Source: Acidobacteriota bacterium (lineage in GTDB: Bacteria; Acidobacteriota; UBA6911; JACOSC01). Taken from it: 54,285 nt of DNA. Numbering within the stretch: position 1 is the stretch's first letter; each line of letters begins with the position of its first letter. Under the pieces are notes generated by a model. The model was given only the letters and a program-made list of their open reading frames with translations, did no database searches and was not told the origin of the DNA. A program made the position numbers and the translations under genes. Shown here one piece after another: positions 25,019 through 33,159 of the stretch. The DNA lies in the NCBI GenBank assembly GCA_016179055.1, contig JACOSC010000017.1:1-54285 (forward strand), in the 5' to 3' direction.

Positions 25019-26023
25019 ATGAAAAAAATTCTCATAACCGGGGTAGCCGGATTCGTCGGGTCGAATTTAGCGGCCGCCTTGCTACAATCGCCAAAGGGGT
25101 ATCAGGTGGTCGGCCTTGACGATCTCTCGCATGGCTTTATGCGTAATTTGGCGGGATGTCTGAGCGATCCCCGCTTTGTATTCCGTGAAGGCGATGTGCG
25201 CGATGGCGAGTTGCTGACGAAATTGGCCGAAGGGGCGGCGGCCATTATTCATCTGGCGACCTACAAGATCCCTCGCTATGGGAATGCCTATGACACGCTC
25301 ACTATTAATGTGAAAGGAACGGAGAACGCTCTCCATGCGGCCTTGAAGAACAATAAGTGCAAGGTCGTATTCAGCTCGACGTCGGATGTCTACGGAAAGA
25401 ACCCCAAGCTGCCTTTTACCGAGCATAGCGATATGTACATGGGCGAGCCTAACGTTAAGCGCTGGGCTTACGCAGTGTCGAAGATGTTGGATGAGCACTA
25501 CTGTTTTGCCTTCATGAAGGAATACGGTCTACCGGTGGCCATCGTACGCTACTTTGGCGGCTATGGTCCCAACCAGAACATGACGTGGTGGGGCGGGCCG
25601 CAGTCGGTTTTTATGCATTGCGCTCTGGAAAACAAGCCGATGCCGATTCATGGCGACGGCCTGCAGACCCGCAGCTTTACTTACATATCGGATATGGTAG
25701 ACGGCACGATACGCGTTCTCGAAAGCGACCGTACTGTGGGTGAAGTCTTCAACGTTGGAAATACGCATGAGATCACCATCCTTGAGCTGGCAAAGTTGAT
25801 TTGGCGACTCATACGTCCCACAGAAGAGCCCAAGCTGGAAATGATCTCGTACCGGAGCTTCTCGGGGCGATATGAAGACGTTCGCAATCGCACGCCGGAA
25901 ATCCTGAAGGCCCGCACACTGTTGGGCTTTGAACCAAAGGTTGGACTCGAAGAGGGTTTATTGCGGACCATTGAGTGGCAACGCCGAGTGATGACGGCGG
26001 AGAAGGAGGCGGCCAATGTCTAG
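25019..26023 (+). CDS. NAD-dependent epimerase/dehydratase (extended SDR)
   Basis: A 334-residue extended SDR with the NAD motif TGVAGFVGS (residues 7-15) and the catalytic triad Thr121 (FSSTSDVYG), Tyr151 and Lys155 (YAVSK). YFGGYGPNQNMTWWGGPQSV and a C-terminal substrate domain follow. GGAG lies about 15 bases before the ATG. It would act on a nucleotide sugar (epimerisation, dehydration or decarboxylation) in the cytoplasm. The specific reaction cannot be told from the sequence. It overlaps the next gene, its own paralogue, by 8 bases. Confidence 0.87.
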   Translation: MKKILITGVAGFVGSNLAAALLQSPKGYQVVGLDDLSHGFMRNLAGCLSDPRFVFREGDVRDGELLTKLAEGAAAIIHLATYKIPRYGNAYDTLTINVKGTENALHAALKNNKCKVVFSSTSDVYGKNPKLPFTEHSDMYMGEPNVKRWAYAVSKMLDEHYCFAFMKEYGLPVAIVRYFGGYGPNQNMTWWGGPQSVFMHCALENKPMPIHGDGLQTRSFTYISDMVDGTIRVLESDRTVGEVFNVGNTHEITILELAKLIWRLIRPTEEPKLEMISYRSFSGRYEDVRNRTPEILKARTLLGFEPKVGLEEGLLRTIEWQRRVMTAEKEAANV

Positions 26024-27023
26024 CGCGAGCGGCGAGAAAAGAGTGTTGATCACTGGAGCCGCGGGTTTTCTTGGCTCCCACTTGACCGAACATCTGCTGT
26101 CGCAGGGCTACGAGGTTATCGGAGTGGATAACCTTTCTCAGGGCCGCGAGGCCAACCTGCAGAGCTTTATCCATGACGCACGGTTTCGTTTTCATGAGCT
26201 CGACGTTCTCGATAGAGAAGCGCTCTTTGAAGCCGGCCGCGGCGTCCAGTTTGTGGTACATTTTGCCGCCTACAAGATACCTCGCTACTACACGCCGCTC
26301 AAAACCCTCGAGATCAACACGCATGGAACCGAGAACGCGCTGGAAACCGCGCGCCTGAATGCGGCGAGATTCATTTACGGCTCCACCGACGATATCTATG
26401 GAAAGAATCCCGACACGCCTTTCAGCGAGGAAAGCGCGCTGGTCATGGGCGAAGCCGACGTTAGCCGCTGGAGTTTTGCCGTCTCGCAAATGTATGCGGA
26501 GCATCTTTGTTTTGCTTACCATGAGAAGTTCGGCCTGCCCATCTCGATCCTCCGTTATTTTGGCGGGTATGGCCCGCGGCAGAGCCCGGGGTGGTGGGGA
26601 GGTCCGACCTCTGTATTTATCGAGTCGGCCCTGAAAGATACCTACATGCCCATCCACGGCAACGGAACGCAGACCCGCAGCTTTTGTTATGTTACGGACA
26701 TGATCAATGGTACTATTAACGTCATGGAGAACCCCAGGGCCGTGGGCGAGATCTTTAACATTGGCAATCCCAACGAAGTGTCGATGATTGATTTGGCCTA
26801 TACAGTGTGGGGGTTATCCGGAAATGATCAAAAACCCAAGCTTGAGTTTATTGACTACACGGAATTCTCCCTCAAATACGAAGACGTTAAACGCAAGATA
26901 CCGGATATTACCAAGGCTCGTTTCATGCTGGGTTTTGAGCCGAAGACTTCGTTGATCGAAGGCCTGCGGCTGACGTTGGAATGGCATAAGATAGAAGGGC
27001 CGCTGGCGAACGCCCAGCCCTAG
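26016..27023 (+). CDS. SDR-fold paralogue lacking catalytic Tyr and Lys (probable pseudoenzyme)
   Basis: The 335-residue protein aligns over its whole length with the preceding SDR: shared KIPRY, TENALE/TENALH, GKNPxxPF, RYFGGYGP and WWGGP-SVF blocks. The NAD loop TGAAGFLGS and Thr124 (YGSTDDIYG) are kept. At the active site, where the upstream paralogue has YAVSK, this one has FAVSQ: Phe154 (TTT, 26475-26477) and Gln158 (CAA, 26487-26489). SDR epimerases need that Tyr and Lys, so it probably cannot do the usual chemistry. An 8-base overlap with its active-looking partner suggests a coupled pair, perhaps a heterodimer or regulatory subunit. This is inference. Confidence 0.8.
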   Translation: MSSASGEKRVLITGAAGFLGSHLTEHLLSQGYEVIGVDNLSQGREANLQSFIHDARFRFHELDVLDREALFEAGRGVQFVVHFAAYKIPRYYTPLKTLEINTHGTENALETARLNAARFIYGSTDDIYGKNPDTPFSEESALVMGEADVSRWSFAVSQMYAEHLCFAYHEKFGLPISILRYFGGYGPRQSPGWWGGPTSVFIESALKDTYMPIHGNGTQTRSFCYVTDMINGTINVMENPRAVGEIFNIGNPNEVSMIDLAYTVWGLSGNDQKPKLEFIDYTEFSLKYEDVKRKIPDITKARFMLGFEPKTSLIEGLRLTLEWHKIEGPLANAQP

Positions 27024-27104
27024 TTATGACGCCGCTTGTGGGCGGGCAATGGACCGCAAGATCCTGGCGTTGCCTTTGTCGTCGGCCGTCCTGAGTAGAG
27101 TCGT

Positions 27105-28274
27105 ATGGAGAAGGTGAAAATCATACATGTGCTTGATCATTTTGGGGTGGGTGGGCTGCAAAACGGTGTAGTGAACATTATTAACGGCTTGGATGCGGAA
27201 GTCTTTGATCATAGCATTTGCGCCATCAACCGCCTCGGCGAATCTCAGCAGAGAATTCAGTGCGCATCGGTAAAGTACTATGACATGCATAAAGCTCCCG
27301 GGCATGATCCATGGATGGCCTTGCGGTTGGCCCGGCTTATCCGACGTGAACGTCCGCATATTGTCCATACGCGCAATTGGGGGGCCATGGATGGAATTTT
27401 TGGCGCAAAGCTAGCCGGTATACCGGCGGTGATTCATAGTGAGCATGGGCGAGATCAATCGAACATGAAGACGGAGAACTGGCGCCGCGTGATTTTGCGG
27501 CGGCTGATGTTCCGGTTGTCGGACACCGTGTTTACCGTTTCGGAAGAGCTGCGATCGTTTTATCACCAGCTTACCGGGTTTCCGACGGCGCGGATTAAAA
27601 TATTGGAGAATGGCGTTGACTTGCAATGTTTCCGCTACGATCCCGAGGCGCGCGCGGCTGTGCGAGCCGCGGGCGGATTGAATCCTGGCACGTTTCTCAT
27701 CGGCACGATCGGACGCCTAGATCCGGTCAAGGATCCGATGACGATGCTGCGCGCTATGGACGTGTTGCGAATGCGCGGCGCCGACGTACATTTATGGATT
27801 ATCGGCGATGGGCCTCTGCGGGGCGAGCTTGAGAGCTACACGCGCGAGAAAGGCTTGGGAGCGATCGTAAGCTTCTTAGGTCATCGAACGGACATTCCAG
27901 AGCTGCTGAGCGGCTTGGATGTTTTCGTATCGTCTTCTATGTCCGAGGGCATGTCAAACACGATCTTGGAAGCCATGGCGGCGGGGCGTCCGGTAGTGGC
28001 GACAGGCGTTGGGGGCAATCCCCAATTGATTGTGGAAGAATCCTCAGGACTATTATTTGCTCCTGGAGATGTGCCTCGCTTGGTGAGCCACTTGGACCGT
28101 CTGTGGCAAGACCCCCTTGGCAGAGCGGCGCTGGGCGCCGCGGCGCGGCGCCGCGCCGAAACGGAATTCAGCCTGACCGCCATGCTTGACCGCTACGCCA
28201 ATTTATACTTGGCTATGGCGCAGAAGAAAAGGTACAAGGTTAATTCGCGTGTCAGACCGTATGTGGCAACGTAG
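27105..28274 (+). CDS. Glycosyltransferase, probable XrtA-associated type (TIGR03088-like)
   Basis: A GT4-family enzyme of 389 residues. The N-terminal IIHVLDHFGVGGLQNGVVNI matches the FxxGGLExGxVNLI signature of PEP-CTERM/XrtA sugar transferases. The acceptor domain contains VIHSEHGRD, the linker IKILENGVDLQCF, and the donor domain IGTIGRLDPVKDPMTMLRA, LWIIGDGPLRGELE and SSSMSEGMSNTILEAMAAGR, then PVVATGVGGNP, with the EX7E motif. It is expected to transfer a sugar to the EPS lipid intermediate. Assignment to TIGR03088 in particular is from memory of the signature. The next gene begins 11 bases after its stop. Confidence 0.83.
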   Translation: MEKVKIIHVLDHFGVGGLQNGVVNIINGLDAEVFDHSICAINRLGESQQRIQCASVKYYDMHKAPGHDPWMALRLARLIRRERPHIVHTRNWGAMDGIFGAKLAGIPAVIHSEHGRDQSNMKTENWRRVILRRLMFRLSDTVFTVSEELRSFYHQLTGFPTARIKILENGVDLQCFRYDPEARAAVRAAGGLNPGTFLIGTIGRLDPVKDPMTMLRAMDVLRMRGADVHLWIIGDGPLRGELESYTREKGLGAIVSFLGHRTDIPELLSGLDVFVSSSMSEGMSNTILEAMAAGRPVVATGVGGNPQLIVEESSGLLFAPGDVPRLVSHLDRLWQDPLGRAALGAAARRRAETEFSLTAMLDRYANLYLAMAQKKRYKVNSRVRPYVAT

Positions 28275-28285
28275 GTAGGTTTGGA

Positions 28286-29608
28286 ATGCGTGCGTTTCTA
28301 TTATTTTTAATAATGCTGGTGGCCGTTCCGATTTCCTTCATTAACTCGTATTACGGCCTATTGATTTATTACTGGGTCAACTATATGCGTCCGTTGGAGC
28401 TGGCCTGGTATATAAAGTATTTCGATTACGGAACCTTCTTGGCGGCCGCCCTACTTTCGGGTTACTTCCTGTTTAGCATCCATAAGGCCCGTCTGTGCAT
28501 TAACCATCTCGGCCATCTTCTTTTGCTATGGGTCATTCTGGGGATAACCTCCGCCACGGCGTACATTCCTCAAGTGGCCGTCTGGAAGTTTTGGGAGTTT
28601 TCCAAGGTTATTATTATTTGCATTCTAACCGTATCAATCATTAAGGACGACACGGCGCGGCTCAAACGATTAATGCTCGTGATTGCGCTATCGTCGGGGG
28701 TGCTGGCCTTTCACGGTTTGAAGCAGGCCATTTTTACCGGTGGTGGCATGGTAAAAGGGCCGGGGGGTCAACTGGCCGAGAACAATGATTTTGCCATCTT
28801 CCTGACTATGATGATTCCGATCATTTACTACGTGGGCAAGTGTGAAGGAAATGAACGTTGGCGAAGGTTATGTACCATCATGGCCATCTCGTCCGGGATC
28901 GCCGCCATTTTTACTTACTCGCGGGCCGGCTTCCTTGAGCTGTGCGGCGTGGTTTTGATTATGTCAGCCAAAGCCAACCGAAAGTGGGTTGGTATAATTG
29001 GGCTAAGCTTTGCCGTTGTGGTTTTCCTGCTCTTTGCGCCGCAGGCCGTGAAGAACCGTATCGCCAGCATTAAGACCGCTCGCCAGGATGACATTTCCAC
29101 AAAGAGCCGGTTTGACGCCTGGGAATGTGCCGGGCGCATGATCCGGCGTCATCCGGTGGTCGGGGTCGGCCCCAAAAATTTTTCGTATGTGTTTAATTAT
29201 TTCCAGAGTGGAATCCCTTGGGACACGCATAACGGATTTTTGCGAATTACGGCGGAGAGCGGGATTCCCGCTTTTATCGTATACGTCTATATAATTCTGC
29301 AATCGATTTACGTTCTGCGACACACCCGGCGCAAGCTTCAGAAAGCCGGGGGGCCCTCGCACCTAATTCTATACTGTCATGGTATAGGAGCCATGTTCCC
29401 TGCCTATATCATCGGCAACCTCTTTAATAGTCGGCACGATTTTGATGCCTATTATTATCTGATCCCGGTTATTGCCTGCATTCGCCTTCAGGCGGATGCG
29501 TGGTTGGCCCAGAATACGATGACCGATAGACAGCGACGTATGAAATTATTCAAAGACCGATTGGCGGGTCGTTCCGTTATTGCGCCTACCGGAGCGACGG
29601 CGTCATAG
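28286..29608 (+). CDS. O-antigen ligase/polymerase-like membrane protein, XrtA associated (TIGR03097-like)
   Basis: A 440-residue polytopic inner-membrane protein with about 10-11 hydrophobic segments. The opening (FLLFLIMLVAVPISFINSYY, then GLLIYYWVNYMRPLELAW) resembles the putative O-glycosylation ligases linked to exosortase A. The large periplasmic loop with the Wzy_C signature appears as KSRFDAWECAGRMIRRHPVV then GVGPKNF, followed by WDTHNGFLRITAESG. It would polymerise EPS units or join them to an acceptor on the outer face of the inner membrane. It is the only Wzy/WaaL-type gene in the window. Confidence 0.83.
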   Translation: MRAFLLFLIMLVAVPISFINSYYGLLIYYWVNYMRPLELAWYIKYFDYGTFLAAALLSGYFLFSIHKARLCINHLGHLLLLWVILGITSATAYIPQVAVWKFWEFSKVIIICILTVSIIKDDTARLKRLMLVIALSSGVLAFHGLKQAIFTGGGMVKGPGGQLAENNDFAIFLTMMIPIIYYVGKCEGNERWRRLCTIMAISSGIAAIFTYSRAGFLELCGVVLIMSAKANRKWVGIIGLSFAVVVFLLFAPQAVKNRIASIKTARQDDISTKSRFDAWECAGRMIRRHPVVGVGPKNFSYVFNYFQSGIPWDTHNGFLRITAESGIPAFIVYVYIILQSIYVLRHTRRKLQKAGGPSHLILYCHGIGAMFPAYIIGNLFNSRHDFDAYYYLIPVIACIRLQADAWLAQNTMTDRQRRMKLFKDRLAGRSVIAPTGATAS

Positions 29609-29623
29609 TGCGGGAGCCGAAGT

Positions 29624-29999
29624 ATGTTGGACGCGGCGAGTCGCCGGCAACGTTGCCGGGAGCTGCCGCAGAAATACTACAAGGATATTCCGCTGGTATC
29701 CCTACTACTTGATGTTTTCTCCTGGGCTGTTCCGCATGGGAGTGTTCTACAATTGGTTGATTACCGGTAGGCATTTGGATGGTATGAAGCCCATGATTAT
29801 GGTGTTTCTTAATAAAATGGTAACTGCGCAGCCCATGGCGGCGGTTCCGTATCGGCTGGGAAGCCTAATGCGTGGGTGGTTGAACAATAACGAAATCTGG
29901 AATCAGGAATCGCGCGGAAACCCAGAGGGTTTCCAGCTATTAGCCGGTGGTATCGCTGTGCTCAACCACCGGCTAATAGCTGTCAAGCCTCCGGCTTGA
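29624..29999 (+). other. Spacer of ~440 bases with a doubtful short ORF
   Basis: One frame on the plus strand encodes a stretch with protein-like composition (LMFSPGLFRMGVFYNWLI, then GRHLDGMKPMIMVFLNKMV) between the ligase and the amidotransferase genes. It has no clear ribosome binding site, matches no family I know, and runs into the triple hairpin at 29916-29999. It may be a remnant of a gene that decayed in the cluster. I do not call it a gene. Confidence 0.2.
29916..29999. repeat. Triple-hairpin repeat upstream of the amidotransferase gene
   Basis: Three adjacent perfect or near-perfect stems occur: GGAAACCCAGAGGGTTTCC (29916-29934), AGCTATTAGCCGGTGG with CCACCGGCTAATAGCT (29935-29981), and TCAAGCCTCCGGCTTGA (29983-29999). 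It ends about 50 bases before the next start codon and could attenuate or stabilise the mRNA. It belongs to the same general class of palindromic spacer repeats seen elsewhere in the window. Confidence 0.65.
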
Positions 30000-30051
30000 T
30001 CGAAGGCGTGGCTGAGCAGTTAAATAAAATGTAAGCCGGGTAATGGGAGTT

Positions 30052-31950
30052 ATGTGCGGAATTAGCGGCGTTTATAATTTTGGCACGGGAGAGCCGGTTG
30101 ATCCCGGTCTGCTGAAGCGCATGACCGGAACGATACGACATCGCGGACCGGACGATGACGGCTTTTTCATGGATGGCTCGATTGGCCTCGGCTTTCGTCG
30201 GTTGAGTATCATCGATGTGGCCGGCGGGCATCAACCGATTTATAACGAGGATGGTTCCTGCGCCATAATCTTCAACGGCGAGATTTATAATTACGCGGGT
30301 TTGCGGTCCGGGCTCTTGGCTCGTGGGCACCGGTTCAAAACGAATTCAGACACGGAGACCATCCTTCACCTCTACGAAGAGCAAGGGGCGGATTGCGTGC
30401 AGTCGCTACGCGGGATGTTTGCGTTTGCCATATGGGACGCCAAACGACGGCAGCTCATGCTGGCTCGGGATCGCCTGGGCATCAAGCCGCTTTATTATTT
30501 TTTAAAAGACGGCCGCTGCGTTTTTGGCTCTGAGATCAAGCCCATTTTGTGCGACGCCGCGGTACCCCGGGAAATTGATCTGCAAGCGCTCAGCGACTAC
30601 GTGTCCCTGGGCTATATTCCTTCCCCTAAAACCATCTTCCAGGATATCCGCAAGCTGCCTGCTGGGCATTACCTGGTCATCAATCCGGAACAAGTTGCGC
30701 AGCGTGAGTATTGGGATGTCCATTTCGGAGAGGTTTCCGCTGACTCGCCGGCGGTCCTGACCCAACGCCTGACGGAATTATTGCAGGAATCCGTTTCCAT
30801 TCGGCTGATGAGCGAAGTTCCTCTGGGCGCCTTTTTGAGCGGCGGCGTAGATTCCAGCGCCGTGGTGGCCCTGATGTCCGACCTTCTTTCCGAGCCGGTG
30901 ATTACCAACTCCATCGGGTTCCCCGAATCCAGTTATGACGAAACCTGCCACGCGCGCGCCGTCGCTGACAGGTTCCATACCAACCATCACGAATACACGG
31001 TCAAGCCGCAAGCCTTGGAAATCCTGGATACGTTATCTTGGCATTACGATGAGCCTTTTGCCGATTCCTCCGCGATTCCGACCTACTACGTCTCCAAGGT
31101 CGCGCGTGAAAACGTAACGGTGGCGCTCACCGGAGACGGCGGCGATGAAAACTTCGCCGGTTATCGACGGTATCGTTTTGATCGGTTGGAGAACCGTATG
31201 CGCCGGCTAATTCCCACACCGGTTCGCCGGCATGTAATTGGGTCGATAGCCAAGCTTTATCCCAAAGCCGATTGGGCGCCGCAAGTGTTTCGCGGGAAGA
31301 CTTTGTTAACCAATCTCTCCGGCTCGCCGGAAGCCGGATACTTTAATACGATGTCCGCGTTTAAAGAGGCGGAAAAGGGTCAGCTTTTCAAGGGCGAGAT
31401 GTTGCGCGAGTTGCACGGCTATAGCACGTATTCCGTATTCGATGACTACTTTCGCCGCTGTGACAGCGTCGATCCGCTCAGCCGGGTTCAGTACGTCGAC
31501 ATCAAGACCTACCTGGTGGACGACATTCTCACGAAGGTGGATCGAGCCAGCATGGCCGTATCGCTGGAGGCGCGCGCTCCACTGCTCGATCACAAGTTGA
31601 CTGAATTTGCCGCCACGATTCCATCGCATTTGAAGCTGAGCGGACAGAGCGGAAAACATATTTTTAAGCAGGCTATGGGTCATCGCCTTCCCGAGGAGAT
31701 CCTGCATCGACGCAAGATGGGGTTTGCCGTGCCGCTGGATGTATGGTTTCGCCGGGACATCAAAGAGTTTGCCCATGACCTATTGTTGGGCGGCTCGTCC
31801 GGCCTTGGCCAATACATTAACCTGGGGTATGTACGTCGTTTATGGAACCACCACCAGAGCGGCGTACGCGATCACTCTACGCGTCTTTGGATACTGCTCA
31901 TGTTTGAGCTGTGGCTGCGAAAATTCATGATCAACCGGGGCGCGGTTTAA
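30052..31950 (+). CDS. Asparagine synthase-like amidotransferase, XrtA/PEP-CTERM associated (TIGR03108-like)
   Basis: A 632-residue two-domain enzyme. The start must be ATG at 30052 because the family needs Cys2 (MCGISGVYNF) as the glutaminase nucleophile; an ATG nine bases earlier would bury it. The N-terminal Ntn glutaminase domain shows RHRGPDDDG and FNGEIYNY. The ATP-binding synthetase domain shows VPLGAFLSGGVDSSAVVAL (SGGxDSS PP-loop) and VALTGDGGDENFAGYRRYR. In EPS clusters such enzymes amidate uronic acid carboxyls or similar groups, which would suit the diacetamido-uronic acid route encoded nearby (inference). The next gene starts 4 bases after its stop. Confidence 0.88.
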   Translation: MCGISGVYNFGTGEPVDPGLLKRMTGTIRHRGPDDDGFFMDGSIGLGFRRLSIIDVAGGHQPIYNEDGSCAIIFNGEIYNYAGLRSGLLARGHRFKTNSDTETILHLYEEQGADCVQSLRGMFAFAIWDAKRRQLMLARDRLGIKPLYYFLKDGRCVFGSEIKPILCDAAVPREIDLQALSDYVSLGYIPSPKTIFQDIRKLPAGHYLVINPEQVAQREYWDVHFGEVSADSPAVLTQRLTELLQESVSIRLMSEVPLGAFLSGGVDSSAVVALMSDLLSEPVITNSIGFPESSYDETCHARAVADRFHTNHHEYTVKPQALEILDTLSWHYDEPFADSSAIPTYYVSKVARENVTVALTGDGGDENFAGYRRYRFDRLENRMRRLIPTPVRRHVIGSIAKLYPKADWAPQVFRGKTLLTNLSGSPEAGYFNTMSAFKEAEKGQLFKGEMLRELHGYSTYSVFDDYFRRCDSVDPLSRVQYVDIKTYLVDDILTKVDRASMAVSLEARAPLLDHKLTEFAATIPSHLKLSGQSGKHIFKQAMGHRLPEEILHRRKMGFAVPLDVWFRRDIKEFAHDLLLGGSSGLGQYINLGYVRRLWNHHQSGVRDHSTRLWILLMFELWLRKFMINRGAV

Positions 31951-31954
31951 GCCG

Positions 31955-33049
31955 ATGAGCGGCGATAAATCTTCCACCAAGGCTTTACGCATATGTTTCG
32001 TCACGCCACTGCCTCCGCCCTACGGAGGGATGGCCGTTCAAGCGGAAAAACTGATAGCGGGATTGCGTGCTGAGGGAATGATCGTGACGGTAGTTTCAAC
32101 CAATCCCGTTTTCCCAGCGGCCGTGCGGGCCCTGGCGCGATGGCCCGGCGTGCGGACCGCGGTCTCGTTGGGGCTTTTGGCACGCGCCTTGTGGCGGTTT
32201 CTTCCGGAGTGCGACATCGTTCACCACTTATCATGTTCCCATCTCTACTTTTTCATTGTGACGGCCCCCACGGCGGCCTTGTGCAAGCTATTCCGCAAGC
32301 CGCATATCATAAACTATCGCGGCGGGGAAGCTGAGCGCTTCTTTGGCCGATGGGCGGCCGCGGTGCGCGCCATTCTAAGGGGGTGCACGGTGATAGTTCC
32401 GTCGGCATTCCTGCAGCAGGTGTTTGCGCGCTACGATATGAAGAGCCGAATTGTGCCCAATATCGCCGATCTGGAGCGCTTTACGTATCGGGCGCGGAAA
32501 ACGCTCCGCCCGCTCTGCATTAGCACACGCAATCTGGAAAAGTTGTACAATGTGCGATGCACATTGGAGGCGTTTCAGTTGGTGCAACAGGTCCGACCGG
32601 ACGCCGAGTTGCTCATTGCCGGCGATGGCAGTGAACGCGCGGCCTTGGAGCGCTTTGTAAGAGACAACGGCTTGCCGCGGGTCACCTTTTGTGGCGCCGT
32701 AGATCATGCAGCCATGGCGGCGTTATACCAGCAGTGTGACATTTTTTTAAACGCCTCAATAGCCGATAATTTTCCCGGCGCGATTTTGGAAGCCGCCGCC
32801 TGCGGCCTCCCTATCGTATCCAGCGATGCGGGAGGAATTCCTTACCTGGTGGAGCAAGGCAAGACGGGCTTGTTAGTTTCGGTAAACGATCCGCGGGCCA
32901 TGGCTGAAAAGATTTTGTTTTTGCTCAACCACCCGGAGTACGCTTTGGAGTTAGCGGAAAACGCCCGATCGGCATGCCGGAAATACGTATGGGCCGCGGT
33001 CTACCCGCAGTGGCTGGAGGTTTACGAAGGACTCCTCGCCAAGTCCTAA
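31955..33049 (+). CDS. Glycosyltransferase family 4 protein
   Basis: A 364-residue GT-B enzyme. The N-terminal RICFVTPLPPPYGGMAVQAE is the classic acceptor-side glycine loop, and HIINYRGGEAERF and VPSAFLQQVF follow. In the C-terminal donor domain ELLIAGDGSERAALE and ADNFPGAILEAAACGLPIVS carry the GT4 glutamates. No membrane segment is clear apart from a hydrophobic patch near residue 95. It lies 4 bases after the amidotransferase gene and is surely in the same operon. Donor and acceptor are unknown. Confidence 0.87.
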   Translation: MSGDKSSTKALRICFVTPLPPPYGGMAVQAEKLIAGLRAEGMIVTVVSTNPVFPAAVRALARWPGVRTAVSLGLLARALWRFLPECDIVHHLSCSHLYFFIVTAPTAALCKLFRKPHIINYRGGEAERFFGRWAAAVRAILRGCTVIVPSAFLQQVFARYDMKSRIVPNIADLERFTYRARKTLRPLCISTRNLEKLYNVRCTLEAFQLVQQVRPDAELLIAGDGSERAALERFVRDNGLPRVTFCGAVDHAAMAALYQQCDIFLNASIADNFPGAILEAAACGLPIVSSDAGGIPYLVEQGKTGLLVSVNDPRAMAEKILFLLNHPEYALELAENARSACRKYVWAAVYPQWLEVYEGLLAKS

Positions 33050-33079
33050 AGGGCGATGAATGAAAACAGCAACTACACC

Positions 33080-33117
33080 CCTGGGAGCGCCCCGACTACC
33101 GTCGGGGCGCTCCCAGG
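33080..33117. repeat. REP-like palindrome, short form
   Basis: CCTGGGAGCGCCCCGAC pairs almost perfectly with GTCGGGGCGCTCCCAGG around a small loop, 38 bp in total. It repeats the ends and inner stem of the element at 17976-18060 and is followed by the same TATTTTCA. It lies between two glycosyltransferase genes. Confidence 0.65.
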
Positions 33118-33159
33118 TATTTTCAAGGTCGCGGCCGCTCGAGTTATTTTGGAGATTAC

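Noticed and set aside
29580-29999. 139-residue ORF as a true gene
   Set aside because: It starts inside the ligase gene, ends within a triple hairpin, has no ribosome binding site and no family resemblance; kept only as a doubtful spacer ORF.
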